Shown: positions 9,632-18,409 of the stretch, one piece after another | Layout: each line of letters begins with the position of its first letter | Position numbering within the stretch: the stretch's first letter is position 1 | Origin: an uncultured Actinomycetes bacterium | GTDB taxonomy: Bacteria; Actinomycetota; Coriobacteriia; Coriobacteriales; Atopobiaceae | Reading direction: 5' to 3' | Assembly: GCA_900314645.1 (NCBI GenBank) | Contig: OMWB01000025.1 | Coordinates: 1-46,113, forward strand | Length of the DNA stretch: 46,113 bases | Notes under the pieces: generated by a model | What the model saw: the letters and a program-made list of their open reading frames with translations, nothing else | What the model was told of the DNA's origin: nothing | Databases searched by the model: none | Program-made: the position numbers and the translations under genes

Positions 9632-10861
9632 CTACCGCGTCGCCGAGCCATCGGTCTTGAGCTCGCCGGCGATCCCACTCTCCAGCTCACGACCCGTTCG
9701 TGCACGCCACTCCTGAAGTGCATCGATAGCCACCTTGAGAGCCGTCTCCGCAGCATCCTGCGCCTTGTTGGCGGCGGCATCTGCAGCCTTCGAGATGACG
9801 ATGCCCGCAAAGCTGAACAGGAGGTCCTTCGTAGACTCGTCCATGTCGCCCAAGGCGTTGAGCACGGCAGTCATGGCCTGACGATTCTCCATGACCTCGG
9901 ACATCTTCCGAGCCCCGCCAGCCTCAAGAGCGTCGAAGAACTGGTCTACGACCCTTGCGCGCTTGACAAGAGGTATTCCCGTGATCCACGTGTCGATGCT
10001 CTCTTTGATAAGCTGGCTCTCTTTGGTGAGGGAGCCCTCGATAGCCATGCCAAACGCATTGACCTGCCAGGTGAGTGGGTCATGCTGGCCGGCACCCGTG
10101 ACACTGCTCTTGACGATAATGCGCGGATCGTCCTCGCGCTCGAAGATGATGCCCACCATGTCATAGGCGGGAACGATGCGCCGATAGCGATAACCCAGCT
10201 GCGAGCGTGGGCTCTTGGGCATAATCTCTGGCGCAAGCCCCGGTCCGTCGTTGCTCCATACGCAAAAGACATGTGGGCGCAGCGCCTCGTCACAGGTGAG
10301 TGCGGCATACACCGCGAGGTTTCCACCCTTTGAGTGCCCGCCCACCATCACGCGTCTGCCCCGCGTAAGGGCCTGGGCAATGGCTTCCTCTAAGTAGGCA
10401 CGTGCACGGAGCTGCGCCTCGGTCACGGTGAAGCTCAGCATGAAATCCTCACGCCAGCCAACAAGCGTCGAGTCTGTCCCGCGGAACGACACGTAGGTGC
10501 ACTTGTCGTCAAAGTCAATCTGGACAGCTGAGAATTGCAGCGACTTGCCTTCGTCAAGCTCTTCCACGTAGTCGTGTAGCTGCATTCTTGAGAACCGTCG
10601 GGACTTCAAAAGTGCAATGAGAAAGCTGTCCGTCAACTTAGCGAATGTCCTGACACGCTTCCTGATCTCACCCTGCGTCTCTTCCAGAATCACTTTACAG
10701 GCCTCACCCAGCGTGATGGATCCCTCTCCCGCCGGAGGAACGATGCCCGTGAAGTCCAGATACGAGATCGTCGAAAGAATCAGGTTGTCAACATCGTTGA
10801 ACGGCCGCTCGGTGACCTCGATGTCTCCGCGCCACGTAAGATACTCAACGATATTTGCCAC
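9632..10861 (-). CDS. DUF2974-type lipase-like alpha/beta hydrolase
   Basis: A 409-residue protein of the Mbeg1-like/DUF2974 family. The family N-terminus is ANIVEYLTWRGDI followed by NDVDNLILSTISYLDF. The nucleophile elbow GGHSKGGNLA gives a Ser nucleophile, and YVSFRGTDST precedes it as in class 3 lipases. The C-terminus is Ala-rich and probably helical. There is no signal peptide, so it should be cytoplasmic. The start is set at the GTG 10859-10861 because GGGAAGGGG lies 7 bases upstream and the family begins here; an ATG ten codons earlier reads through the ribosome-binding site itself. The substrate is unknown. An intrinsic terminator separates it from the gene upstream. Confidence 0.82.
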   Translation of the reverse strand: MANIVEYLTWRGDIEVTERPFNDVDNLILSTISYLDFTGIVPPAGEGSITLGEACKVILEETQGEIRKRVRTFAKLTDSFLIALLKSRRFSRMQLHDYVEELDEGKSLQFSAVQIDFDDKCTYVSFRGTDSTLVGWREDFMLSFTVTEAQLRARAYLEEAIAQALTRGRRVMVGGHSKGGNLAVYAALTCDEALRPHVFCVWSNDGPGLAPEIMPKSPRSQLGYRYRRIVPAYDMVGIIFEREDDPRIIVKSSVTGAGQHDPLTWQVNAFGMAIEGSLTKESQLIKESIDTWITGIPLVKRARVVDQFFDALEAGGARKMSEVMENRQAMTAVLNALGDMDESTKDLLFSFAGIVISKAADAAANKAQDAAETALKVAIDALQEWRARTGRELESGIAGELKTDGSATR

Positions 10862-10914
10862 GCGCAGCCCCTTCCCTTCCTGTATATGCAAGTTAGTGTA
10901 CCTAAACGAGCGGA

Positions 10915-10959
10915 CAAAAAAGGGAGGGACGCAGGAATAGCGTTACCTGCGTCCCTCCC
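10915..10959 (-). terminator. Intrinsic terminator after the carbohydrate-binding lipoprotein gene
   Basis: A perfect 14-bp stem (gggagggacgcagg 10922-10935 with cctgcgtccctccc 10946-10959) and a 10-nt loop. It is followed, in the minus-strand sense, by a run of six or seven U from 10921 down to 10915. It lies 32 bp beyond the stop of the gene at 10992. Confidence 0.93.
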
Positions 10960-10991
10960 GAATGTGGGTTAGTTGTCAGAGGGGCCAGCCT

Positions 10992-12326
10992 TTACCAGCC
11001 ACGGCCGCCCATGCCGCCCCCAGGGCCCATACCGCCACCGGGACCTCCCATGCCGCCCATCATGGACTCGGTGATCTCGCTCACCTGCTCGCCATTGACG
11101 TAGACGGTGCCGCCCGTGAACTCCGAGCCATATTCGAAGTCAAAGGCAAACTGGGCATTGATGTCGACGGTTCCACCACTCACATACAGGTATCCATTGG
11201 AGTCGAGCGCGTCCGTGTCGCCCTGAGCCATGGTGATAGAGAGGTTGCCGCCACGGATGTCGATGGCCGGGTCTCCGACGGAGTTGGACTTGTACGAGGC
11301 GTTGATGCCGTCGTCCCAAGCAGAGACAGAGATGTCGCCGCCATTAATCTGGATGTAGGTACCCTCGATGGCCTCTCCACCACTGAGCTGGAGCGTACCG
11401 CCATCAACCTGCACGTACGTCGTGGCATGGATGCCGTCGTCACTCGCGTTGATGTTGAGCGTACCGCCGCAGATGTAGACGTAGCCCAGCGTGTCGTCGT
11501 CCTCGTTCTCGCAGTGGAGGCCGTCCTTCTCCGTGGTGATGGAGATGTTGCCATCGGCAATGCGGATTGAGTCGTTGGCTTCCAGCGCATCGGACGCGGA
11601 GTTGATGACGTAGGTTCCGCCCGTGATCTTGAGGTCATCCTTGCTGGTGATGCCGTTGTCCGTGGAGTTGACCGTCAGCGTGCCCAAACCGTTCAGCACC
11701 AGATCATCCTTGGAGAAGATGACGGCGTCGGTGTTGGTCTCGCCATCCGCGACAAAGGTGCCGGTAACAGAAAGCGTGCTCTGGGTGCCCTCCGTGGTAG
11801 TGACAAACACCTTGTCAGCATTCTTCACGTAGATGGCCGGCCAGTCACTGTTGGTGATGGTCACACCGTCAAGCACCAGCTGCACCTTTGCCGCCTCGGC
11901 ATCGACGATGACCGTCACGTCCTCAACGTCTCCCACCAGCACGTACACGCCCTCGTCGGTAATGGTCACGTCCTTGTCGCTCTCCAGCGAGAGATAGGTG
12001 GCGCCAACAAGGTCCGCCTCCTGCGCGAGGTCGCGCTCCGTGAAGAGGTCGGACGTGTCGATTGCGCCATCTGACGTCATGGCGTCCAGAGAAGTGATGA
12101 CCGAGCTGGTAAAGGTCGACTGGGTGGCATTAGCCGTAGTGTTGGTCGTGGCGTCGGACTGTGCCTCCTGCTCATCGACGGAAGCTACGGCCGCAGCCTG
12201 AGTATCGCTTTGAACTTCTGCCTGCGCACGCTCGGCAGCACGCGCGCCACCACAACCAGCAATGCTCGCGGCGAGCGTCGAAGCGACGATGGCCGTCATG
12301 AGTCTCCTCATACTGATGTATTCCAT
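10992..12326 (-). CDS. Surface lipoprotein, carbohydrate-binding (DUF4353-like) beta-solenoid protein
   Basis: A 444-residue predicted lipoprotein. The signal MRRLMTAIVASTLAASIAGC has the lipobox SIAGC, followed by a Thr/Gln/Ala-rich linker. The body is a series of repeats like SKDDLKITGGTYVIN, ADGNISITTEKDG, CGGTLNINASDDGIHA and NGGDISVSAWDDGI, as in carbohydrate-binding DUF4353 proteins that probably form a right-handed parallel beta-helix. The C-terminus is Gly/Met-rich (MMGGMGG followed by GGGMG repeats). The start is the ATG at 12324-12326, eight bases after GGGGAGGAG; an internal ATG five codons later is possible. Open frame extending upstream lacks a ribosome-binding site. It likely acts at the cell surface; the ligand is unknown. 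Confidence 0.83.
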   Translation of the reverse strand: MEYISMRRLMTAIVASTLAASIAGCGGARAAERAQAEVQSDTQAAAVASVDEQEAQSDATTNTTANATQSTFTSSVITSLDAMTSDGAIDTSDLFTERDLAQEADLVGATYLSLESDKDVTITDEGVYVLVGDVEDVTVIVDAEAAKVQLVLDGVTITNSDWPAIYVKNADKVFVTTTEGTQSTLSVTGTFVADGETNTDAVIFSKDDLVLNGLGTLTVNSTDNGITSKDDLKITGGTYVINSASDALEANDSIRIADGNISITTEKDGLHCENEDDDTLGYVYICGGTLNINASDDGIHATTYVQVDGGTLQLSGGEAIEGTYIQINGGDISVSAWDDGINASYKSNSVGDPAIDIRGGNLSITMAQGDTDALDSNGYLYVSGGTVDINAQFAFDFEYGSEFTGGTVYVNGEQVSEITESMMGGMGGPGGGMGPGGGMGGRGW

Positions 12327-12566
12327 GTGGGAACTCCTCCCCGATGTGGTTCTCATCGTGACGTGCCAAGGGTACGGCCCGAACCTTTGAGCTACCTGAA
12401 AGTGTGCGCATGTCCACATGCCTGAGGGTTCTTTCAGGTAAGTTTGCGCTCCCTGCGGTTTTCGGCATAAGAAGACTGAATTACGTATAGAATCGCCCTT
12501 TACATGTCTCAAGAATGGGTACAAGAGACGTGGACCAAAAAAGGTTAGATACTAAGGAGGTACCTC

Positions 12567-12929
12567 ATGGAGTTCTTCGTCACGTGGCTTGTCACCACGC
12601 TCTCGACCATGGTCGCAATCGCCATCGTACCGGGCATTCAGGCTGTCGGCGGCTCATATGCCGGCCCCATCATGTGCGCACTTGCCCTCGCGGTGGTCAA
12701 CGCGTTCATCAAGCCGATCGCAAGCTTCCTGTCCTTCCCGCTCACCGTCATCACGCTGGGCCTTTTCCGCTTTGTCATCAACGCGCTCATGCTTCAGCTG
12801 GCAAGCAGCCTCTCGGTTGGCCTCTTTGGCTCGGGCATCAGCATCGACTCCTTCTGGAGCGCAGTCCTCGGCTCCATCATCATCTCCCTGGCTGCCACCG
12901 TCTTCGGCTCCCTCCTCGGCCGCGGCTAA
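12567..12929 (+). CDS. Four-TM phage-holin-family (YvlD-like) membrane protein
   Basis: A 120-residue, almost wholly hydrophobic protein with four predicted membrane spans (about residues 5-22, 31-48, 56-80 and 93-116). It matches the YvlD / holin superfamily IV pattern, including NAFIKPIASFLSFPLTVITLGLF. A strong AAGGAGGTA ribosome-binding site lies upstream. In bacteria this family is chromosomal and often tied to envelope stress, not to phage lysis; no other phage genes are nearby. It converges on fucO with the nested hairpin between them. Confidence 0.85.
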   Translation: MEFFVTWLVTTLSTMVAIAIVPGIQAVGGSYAGPIMCALALAVVNAFIKPIASFLSFPLTVITLGLFRFVINALMLQLASSLSVGLFGSGISIDSFWSAVLGSIIISLAATVFGSLLGRG

Positions 12930-13016
12930 GCTAAGGAAACAGCACACCACGAAAATGGTTTCAGCCCAATCACTTCACCCGTAATGATTGATGACTGAAG
13001 CTGATCACGTCGCAGA

Positions 13017-13140
13017 CTGCCAGAGAGCGCCCCGGGCACCTAGCCCCGCAAACATTCCGCAGAAGGCCCCCGATTCCACCAGGAATCGGGGGCCTTCGAG
13101 GACGTTTGCGGGGCTAGGTGCCCGGGGCGCTCTCTGGCAG
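13017..13140. repeat. Nested double hairpin between holin-like gene and fucO
   Basis: Outer arms 13017-13053 and 13104-13140 are perfect 37-bp reverse complements. Inside them is a second perfect 15-bp hairpin (aaggcccccgattcc 13063-13077, loop acca, right arm 13082-13096). The outer arm starts four bases after the fucO stop codon. There is no U-tract, yet the position between convergent genes fits a bidirectional transcription stop or mRNA 3'-end protector. Confidence 0.9.
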
Positions 13141-13144
13141 TGAA

Positions 13145-14305
13145 CTACGCCATGATCTTGCGGAAGAGCTCCTTAACGGTCTCATGATCGGCCTCGCGGG
13201 GGTTGCCGGGATAGCAGGCGTCGGCAAGCGCGTCAGAGGCGAGCTGATCGAGGTCGGCCTCAACCAGGCCGTCGCAGGTCTTGGGGATGTTGACGTCAGC
13301 GGAGAGCTGCTTGACGGCGGCGATGGCGGCGTCAGCAGCCTCGTCCTCGGTCATGCCCGTGGTGTCAACGCCCATGGCCACGGCCACCTCGGCCAGACGC
13401 TTGGTGACGACGGGCTTGTTGTACTCCATGGCAATCGGCAGCAGCATGGCGCAGGCCACACCGTGCGGGGTGTCATAGTGGGCGGACAGGGTGTGAGCCA
13501 TAGCGTGGTCGATGCCCAGGCCAACGTTGGAGAAGCCCATGCCGGCGACATACTGGCCAAGGGCCATGCCCTCGCGACCGCTGCCCGGCTGGCCGCTCTT
13601 GGCCTCGGCGTAAGAGTCGCGCAGGTTCTGGGAGATGAGCTGGATGGCCTTGAAGTGGAACATGTCGGAAAGCTCCCAGGCGCCGCGGGTGGTGTAGCCC
13701 TCGATGGCGTGGGTCAGCGCGTCCATACCGGTGGCGGCGGTCAGGCCGGCAGGCATGGAGGCCATCATGTCGGGGTCGACGACGGCGACGTCGGGGATGT
13801 CGTTGGTGTCGACGCAGACGAACTTGCGCTCCTTCTCGACGTCGGTGATGACGTAGTTGATGGTGACCTCAGCCGCGGTGCCAGCGGTGGTGGCAACGGC
13901 GATGGTGAAGGTGGCATGGTTCTTGGTGTCGGCAACGCCCTCGAGGGAGACGACGTCTGCGAACTCGGGGTTCTCGGCAATGATGCCGATGGCCTTGGCG
14001 GTGTCCATCGCGGAGCCGCCGCCCACGGCGACGATGCAGTCAGCACCGGAGGCCTTGAAGGCCTCGACGCCGTCCTGGACGTTCTGGATGGTGGGGTTGG
14101 CCTTGATCTTGGAGAAGAGCTCCCACGCGATGCCTGCCTCGTCGAGCAGGTCAGTGACCTTGGCGGTGACGCCAAACTTCACGAGGTCGGGGTCAGAGGC
14201 AACGAAGGCCTTCTTGAAGCCACGACGCTGGATCTCGCCAGGAACCTCCTTGATGGCGCCCTTGCCGTGATACGAGATGTTGTTCAGGACGAAACGGTTA
14301 GCCAT
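13145..14305 (-). CDS. fucO: Iron-containing alcohol dehydrogenase, lactaldehyde reductase (FucO) type
   Basis: An NAD(P)H-dependent group III alcohol dehydrogenase, 386 residues, very like E. coli FucO in length and sequence. FucO reduces L-lactaldehyde to 1,2-propanediol in fucose/rhamnose fermentation. The nucleotide-binding GGGSAMDTAKA is at 95-105. Metal ligands are visible at Asp195 and His199 (DALTHAIEGY), His267 (IDHAMAH) and His281 (DTPHGV). GTAAEVTINYVITD is the FucO hallmark. It appears to be a single-gene unit with its own operator-like palindrome upstream. No fucose or rhamnose catabolic genes are adjacent, so the true aldehyde or diol substrate cannot be settled here. Confidence 0.88.
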   Translation of the reverse strand: MANRFVLNNISYHGKGAIKEVPGEIQRRGFKKAFVASDPDLVKFGVTAKVTDLLDEAGIAWELFSKIKANPTIQNVQDGVEAFKASGADCIVAVGGGSAMDTAKAIGIIAENPEFADVVSLEGVADTKNHATFTIAVATTAGTAAEVTINYVITDVEKERKFVCVDTNDIPDVAVVDPDMMASMPAGLTAATGMDALTHAIEGYTTRGAWELSDMFHFKAIQLISQNLRDSYAEAKSGQPGSGREGMALGQYVAGMGFSNVGLGIDHAMAHTLSAHYDTPHGVACAMLLPIAMEYNKPVVTKRLAEVAVAMGVDTTGMTEDEAADAAIAAVKQLSADVNIPKTCDGLVEADLDQLASDALADACYPGNPREADHETVKELFRKIMA

Positions 14306-14335
14306 AGTGCTCTCCTCTCATTGGTTACACACACT

Positions 14336-14356
14336 GTGCGCCATTATGGCGCACAA
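14336..14356. promoter_or_regulatory. 21-bp perfect palindrome upstream of fucO, probable operator
   Basis: TGTGCGCCAT-T-ATGGCGCACA: ten-base arms around a single centre base, 31 bp before the fucO ATG. On the minus strand the centre reads CATAAT, which could serve as a -10 element, so a bound repressor would block the polymerase. A second, shorter GTGC-TATT-GCAC dyad lies at 14364-14375. Confidence 0.7.
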
Positions 14357-14424
14357 CCGTTAGTGCTATTGCACCATTTACCGAAGCTCACAACCGCTCA
14401 GTGGTATCTCGAAGTGTCCAGCTG

Positions 14425-14452
14425 AAAAAAGCGCCCCGACTTGACGGGGCGC
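14425..14452 (-). terminator. Intrinsic terminator of asnS
   Basis: Stem gcgccccg (14431-14438) / cggggcgc (14445-14452) with a 6-nt loop, followed in the minus sense by six U (14430-14425). A further 14-bp hairpin at 14479-14509 lies between it and the asnS stop. Confidence 0.88.
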
Positions 14453-14478
14453 CTTCTTCATCTGGGAATCCTTCTTTC

Positions 14479-14509
14479 GTGCGTCTCGGGGGCTACCCCC
14501 GGGACGCAC
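14479..14509. repeat. Stem-loop downstream of asnS
   Basis: Arms 14479-14492 and 14496-14509, 14 bp with one wobble pair, loop cta. No U-tract. It sits 16 bp after the asnS stop and before the main terminator. Confidence 0.65.
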
Positions 14510-14524
14510 CGACGGTCTTTAGCA

Positions 14525-15928
14525 TTAAAAGTCGGCGTTGCCGACGGTGCGCGGATGCGGAATGACGTCGCGAATGTTGTCGACGCCGGTCAGGTACATC
14601 ACGAGGCGCTCGAAGCCCAGGCCAAAGCCCGCATGACGGCAGCCGCCATAGCGACGCAGGTCGCAGTAGTACTTGTACTGCTCGGGGTCCATGCCCAGGG
14701 CGCGGATACGCTCCTCGAGCACGTCAAGGCGCTCCTCGCGCTGGCTTCCGCCGATGATCTCGCCAATGCCGGGCACCAGGCAGTCCATGGCCGCGACGGT
14801 CTTGCCGTCGTCATTCAGGCGCATGTAGAAGGCCTTGATCTCTGCCGGGTAATCCGTGACGAAGGTCGGACGCTTGAAGTGCTTCTCCGTCAGGTAGCGC
14901 TCGTGCTCGGTCTGCAGGTCACTTCCCCAATGAACCGGATAGTCGAACTTGGTGCCGGACGTCTGCGCCTGCTCAAGGATCTGGATGGCCTCGGTGTAGG
15001 TGACGCGGGCAAAGTCAGAGCTTGCCACGTGCTCGAGACGCTCGAGCAGGCCCTTGTCCACAAAGCTGTTGAACATGGCGAGCTCATCCGGGCAGCGCTC
15101 CATAACGGCCTTCAAGACATACTTGAGCATGTCCTCGGCCAGCTCCATGTCGTCCTCGAGGTCGGCAAACGCAATCTCGGGCTCCATCATCCAGAACTCC
15201 GCGGCATGACGGCGCGTGTTGGAGTTCTCGGCGCGGAACGTAGGACCAAAGGTGTAGATGTCCCCAAAGGCCAAGGCGAAGTTCTCGCCCTGAAGCTGTC
15301 CAGAAACCGTCAGGTTAGTGGCGCTGCCAAAGAAGTCCTGGCTCCAGTCAACGGCGCCAGACTCGGTGCGAGGCGGGTTCTCCACATCGAGCGTGGTCAC
15401 GCGGAACATCTCGCCCGCACCCTCGGCGTCGGAGGCCGTGATGATGGGCGTGTTCACATACACAAAGCCGCGGCCCTGGAAGAACTCGTGGATCGCAAAG
15501 GCGGCAACCGAGCGCACGCGGAAAACCGCGCGGAAGAGGTTGGTGCGCGGACGCAGGTGCTGGATGGTACGCAGGAACTCACGCGTAGTGCGCTTCTTCT
15601 GCAGGGGATAGTCGGGCGTGGATGGGCCCTCTACCACAACCTCATGCGCCTGCAGCTCGAAGGGCTGCGGGCGATCGGGCGTGAGCGCAAGCGTGCCGCG
15701 CACGATGAGGGCAGCGCCGACGTTCTGGGCCACGATGTCGTCGTAGGTCGCCAGCTGGTCGCGGTTCAGCACGACCTGCAGGTCCTTGAAGCAGCTGCCG
15801 TCGTTCAGGACGACAAAGCCAAAGTTCTTCATGTCACGGATGGACTTGACCCACCCGGCTACCGTGATCTCTTGACCACCAAGCTCTTCTTGATCTGCGT
15901 AGAGGGTTGCGATCTTAATGCGCTCCAC
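14525..15928 (-). CDS. asnS: Asparaginyl-tRNA synthetase
   Basis: A class IIb aminoacyl-tRNA synthetase that charges tRNA-Asn. 467 residues from the GTG at 15926-15928, chosen because AAGGAGGAG lies just upstream; this gives the standard AsnRS length. The N-terminal OB-fold anticodon-binding domain contains [19 protein letters not shown]. Class II motif 2 is [21 protein letters not shown], and motif 3 is the C-terminal [15 protein letters not shown]. The ending [14 protein letters not shown] is typical of AsnRS. No T-box leader is visible in the short region upstream. GatCAB is also encoded in this window and would then mainly make Gln-tRNA-Gln. Confidence 0.97.
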   Translation of the reverse strand: MERIKIATLYADQEELGGQEITVAGWVKSIRDMKNFGFVVLNDGSCFKDLQVVLNRDQLATYDDIVAQNVGAALIVRGTLALTPDRPQPFELQAHEVVVEGPSTPDYPLQKKRTTREFLRTIQHLRPRTNLFRAVFRVRSVAAFAIHEFFQGRGFVYVNTPIITASDAEGAGEMFRVTTLDVENPPRTESGAVDWSQDFFGSATNLTVSGQLQGENFALAFGDIYTFGPTFRAENSNTRRHAAEFWMMEPEIAFADLEDDMELAEDMLKYVLKAVMERCPDELAMFNSFVDKGLLERLEHVASSDFARVTYTEAIQILEQAQTSGTKFDYPVHWGSDLQTEHERYLTEKHFKRPTFVTDYPAEIKAFYMRLNDDGKTVAAMDCLVPGIGEIIGGSQREERLDVLEERIRALGMDPEQYKYYCDLRRYGGCRHAGFGLGFERLVMYLTGVDNIRDVIPHPRTVGNADF

Positions 15929-15992
15929 GAGAAACTCCTCCTTGTTGAGATGCGAACTTTTCAACCCTATTACTTTAGCACTCGGAAGCGAT

Positions 15993-16038
15993 AAAAAGCT
16001 CGGCCCCCTCTGCTTGCTTTGCAAACACAGGGGGCCGA
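15993..16038 (-). terminator. Intrinsic terminator of the pspA/GIDE-like unit
   Basis: Stem tcggccccctctg (16000-16012) with cacagggggccga (16026-16038), one mismatch, followed in the minus sense by a short U-run (complement of aaaaag at 15993-15998). It lies 28 bp past the stop of the gene at 16066. Confidence 0.75.
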
Positions 16039-16065
16039 TTCCTTGCGAATGATCGAACGCTCGCG

Positions 16066-17364
16066 CTATGCGCCAAGCGAAGCCAGGACCTCGGTCTCTG
16101 GACGAGTCGCGAAGTACGAGGTGGGGTACTCAGTGGCAAGCGAGCGGCCCATGTACACATCGGTACCGTGATGATAAATCTCACCGATGCAGTAGACAGG
16201 GCTGCCCAGAGGCACGACGTCCTCAACCAGGCGATACCCGCGGAAGACAGTCTGCGGGGTCTGCGGGGTGGCCGTCGTCACCGTGGTGTAGGTGTTGTGG
16301 TGCATGGAGTCAAGCACGGAGCTCAGCACCATACCCGTGATCATGTCGCTCATGACGTCGCCCATGCCGATGGGGCGACGATAGGTACGCTGCTGATAGG
16401 GATACGGCGGGCGCGGCATGGGACGTGGGACGGTGCTGTAGCCATAGCTGCCGTTGCCAAAGAACACATTGATGCCAGGGGTCATCTGCGGCTGGGGGCT
16501 CCTGCTGTTCGACTGCCCGCTGCGCTGGCCAGAGCTCGCGGGCTGTCCGCCTCCGCCGCGGTGGCTGAAGTTGGCACTCTGCCCACCGCCACGATGACCA
16601 GCACCACCTGCGCCGCCCGGCGCATTGGCAAACGACACGTGCGACCACTGCTTGGCCTCAGCCACTGAAGAGGAGAGACCCTCTGCCCCCGCAAACGCAA
16701 ACGCCGGACGCGGCATGAGCCCTGCGACCACGGCATCACGCGCGCGGCCAAAACCATGCACGATGCCAGAGGCGAGGTCGCCCACGATGGACGTCACGCC
16801 ATACGAGCCCGCAGACGTAGTGGAAGCTGCGCCTGACCCGTCGACCGCCTTTGCGAAGTCAGAGTTGGGGCCCTCGATGTGGTTGGTGGAGTTGATCAAC
16901 AGGACGTGGTCACCAAACGAGTTGATGTCCACGTAGATGGGCGTGTCGCACGAGGCGTCTTTGAAGTAGAACGGGTCGAACGACTTCTCGTGGGCAACCA
17001 GCGTCTCAACGTCACCTGAGCCGCGATTCTCGATGCGGTAGCAGCGAATCTCGTAGTACGCAACCTGCTTGCGGCTATACGGAGCGACGACACCGCCCTC
17101 ATGCTGTGCCGTACCCACCAGCTCGCAGTACTGGCGAAAGTTGGGTGACGTCTGCTCAAGCTCGTCCAGGATGGAGACCTGATCAACCACACGCGAGGTC
17201 TTCGTCAGCTTCATGTCCTCAACCATCTGCAGACGAGAGGCGCCACTTGAAGAGCCAGTGCCCTTCGGGGCAGGCGCAGAAGCAGAGGCGGTGCTCCTCA
17301 TGCCAAAGATGACGAACACGACGATAAAGATGCAGAGAATGAAGAGGAACATTCCGAAATCCAT
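16066..17364 (-). CDS. Membrane-anchored GIDE-domain-like protein with Gly-rich insert
   Basis: A 432-residue protein with one N-terminal membrane span (about 4-22) and a short Ser/Ala/Pro linker. Residues about 85-160 ([19 protein letters not shown], then [15 protein letters not shown]) and the C-terminal [20 protein letters not shown] (381-400) resemble the two halves of the GIDE domain, known from mitochondrial MUL1/MAPL and bacterial 'E3 ubiquitin ligase family' proteins. There is no RING finger, so ligase activity is not implied. Between them, residues about 245-330 are low-complexity Gly/Ser/Gln/Pro/Arg sequence. It follows pspA by about 100 bp on the same strand and probably works with it in envelope stress. 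The GIDE assignment is by eye and moderate. Confidence 0.6.
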   Translation of the reverse strand: MDFGMFLFILCIFIVVFVIFGMRSTASASAPAPKGTGSSSGASRLQMVEDMKLTKTSRVVDQVSILDELEQTSPNFRQYCELVGTAQHEGGVVAPYSRKQVAYYEIRCYRIENRGSGDVETLVAHEKSFDPFYFKDASCDTPIYVDINSFGDHVLLINSTNHIEGPNSDFAKAVDGSGAASTTSAGSYGVTSIVGDLASGIVHGFGRARDAVVAGLMPRPAFAFAGAEGLSSSVAEAKQWSHVSFANAPGGAGGAGHRGGGQSANFSHRGGGGQPASSGQRSGQSNSRSPQPQMTPGINVFFGNGSYGYSTVPRPMPRPPYPYQQRTYRRPIGMGDVMSDMITGMVLSSVLDSMHHNTYTTVTTATPQTPQTVFRGYRLVEDVVPLGSPVYCIGEIYHHGTDVYMGRSLATEYPTSYFATRPETEVLASLGA

Positions 17365-17401
17365 GGCGTTTCTCCCAAAGAATCAAACGCGGATGCACAA
17401 C

Positions 17402-17433
17402 GGGCAGGCCGAGCCACACGGCCCGACCTGCCC
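17402..17433 (-). other. Stem-loop between pspA and the GIDE-like gene
   Basis: A 14-bp stem (17402-17415 / 17420-17433, loop acac). On the minus-strand RNA both non-Watson-Crick positions become G-U pairs, whereas on the plus strand they are C-A mismatches, so the structure is better in the pspA transcript. There is no U-tract. It may tune expression of the second gene relative to pspA. Confidence 0.5.
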
Positions 17434-17466
17434 GACAGATTACGTGATACCGGTCAGCAACCTAGG

Positions 17467-18132
17467 TTACATGCCCAGCTCTGCCTTGAGGCGGTCAAGC
17501 TCGGAATCGATGGCGGCGTTGTGAGCCATGTCCTCAAACGCGGTCTCGGCGTCAACCTCGCCCACGTTGATGTCAGCGTAGGCCTCGGCCACGGACTCCT
17601 GCGCCACGATCTTAGCCTCGAGCTGGTCAAGCTTTGCGAAGGCGGAGTCGATGGAGGTGGAGTTCACCGACTTGGCAGCGGTCTTGGAAGCCTCGGCCAT
17701 CTTGGCACGGGCAGCCAGCACGTTCTGGCGGGCACGGGCCTCGTCGAGCTTGACGCGCAGGGTCTGCACCTGGTCCTTGAGCTTGTTGACCTGCTCGGTG
17801 ATGGCGTCATAGGACTCGCGCAGCTGCACGACCTGAGCATCGAGGCCCACCTTGACGTCGAGAGCCTTGCGGGCAAGCTCCTCATTGCCGTTCTTCAGGG
17901 CGAGCTTGGCCTTGTCGTTCCAGTCAGCGACCTTGGCCTCGGCGTCAGCCAGCTCCTTGGCGGCAACCTTCTGGGAGCCCATGGCCTGGCCCAGAGCCTG
18001 CGTCGCTTCGTCAACCTGCTGCTCCATCTCGATGATGAGCTGCTTCACCATCTTGACGGGGTCTTCCGCCTTGTCAATCATGTCATTGATGTTGGCCTTC
18101 AGAATGTCCGCGATCCTGCTGAAGATTGCCAT
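17467..18132 (-). CDS. pspA: PspA/IM30 family membrane-stress protein
   Basis: A 221-residue PspA/Vipp1 (ESCRT-III-like) protein that binds and remodels damaged inner membrane. The amphipathic N-terminal helix is MAIFSRIADILKANINDMID, followed by EDPVKMVKQLIIEME. The rest is nearly all coiled coil (about 25-190), ending with IDSELDRLKAELGM. The start is the ATG at 18130-18132 after GAAAGGGGAAG. There is no PspF or PspBC nearby; the actinobacterial-style partner here is the GIDE-like membrane protein downstream. Confidence 0.92.
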   Translation of the reverse strand: MAIFSRIADILKANINDMIDKAEDPVKMVKQLIIEMEQQVDEATQALGQAMGSQKVAAKELADAEAKVADWNDKAKLALKNGNEELARKALDVKVGLDAQVVQLRESYDAITEQVNKLKDQVQTLRVKLDEARARQNVLAARAKMAEASKTAAKSVNSTSIDSAFAKLDQLEAKIVAQESVAEAYADINVGEVDAETAFEDMAHNAAIDSELDRLKAELGM

Positions 18133-18271
18133 TGTCTTCCCCTTTCTTATGGAACAGTTGCTAAACTGCTTTTTTCCCACGCCGAGCCGGTGCAACGCGC
18201 CGTAGGAACGCTAACGTAACAACCATATACCATCGCAAAACGTGAAATACACAGCTTTCGGCAAGTAGTTT

Positions 18272-18288
18272 ACATGTGCGGTACATGT
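18272..18288. promoter_or_regulatory. Paired ACATGT motifs in the pspA-ydcF divergent region
   Basis: ACATGT at 18272-18277 and again at 18283-18288, 11 bp apart (one helix turn), each itself palindromic. They lie between divergent promoters, a plausible operator for one or both genes. No known regulator match is claimed. Confidence 0.35.
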
Positions 18289-18301
18289 TTGAGATAATGA
18301 G

Positions 18302-18328
18302 TGGACTTGTTATGCTTGGTCATATAAT
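18302..18328 (+). promoter_or_regulatory. Probable promoter of the YdcF-like gene
   Basis: TATAAT at 18323-18328 with TGGACT at 18302-18307 as a 4/6 -35 match and 15-bp spacing (slightly short). It would give an 80-base leader before the start codon at 18410. Confidence 0.5.
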
Positions 18329-18409
18329 GCAGAGTATTGTCTCTAGGAACGCGAAGAACCTCGTCAGCCGTCGAGAGCTCTCTGCGCTGTAGATTCGAGG
18401 CCTTTCCGC

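Noticed and set aside
12567..12929. Holin-like gene as evidence of a prophage
   Set aside because: The family is widely chromosomal, and no other phage genes are near; the only mobile DNA is beyond 41 kb.
13118..14425. A 435-codon plus-strand frame opposite fucO
   Set aside because: Val/Gly/Asp/His-rich shadow of fucO with no ribosome-binding site or domain.
14441..15994. A 517-codon plus-strand frame opposite asnS
   Set aside because: Shadow of asnS, no recognisable family.
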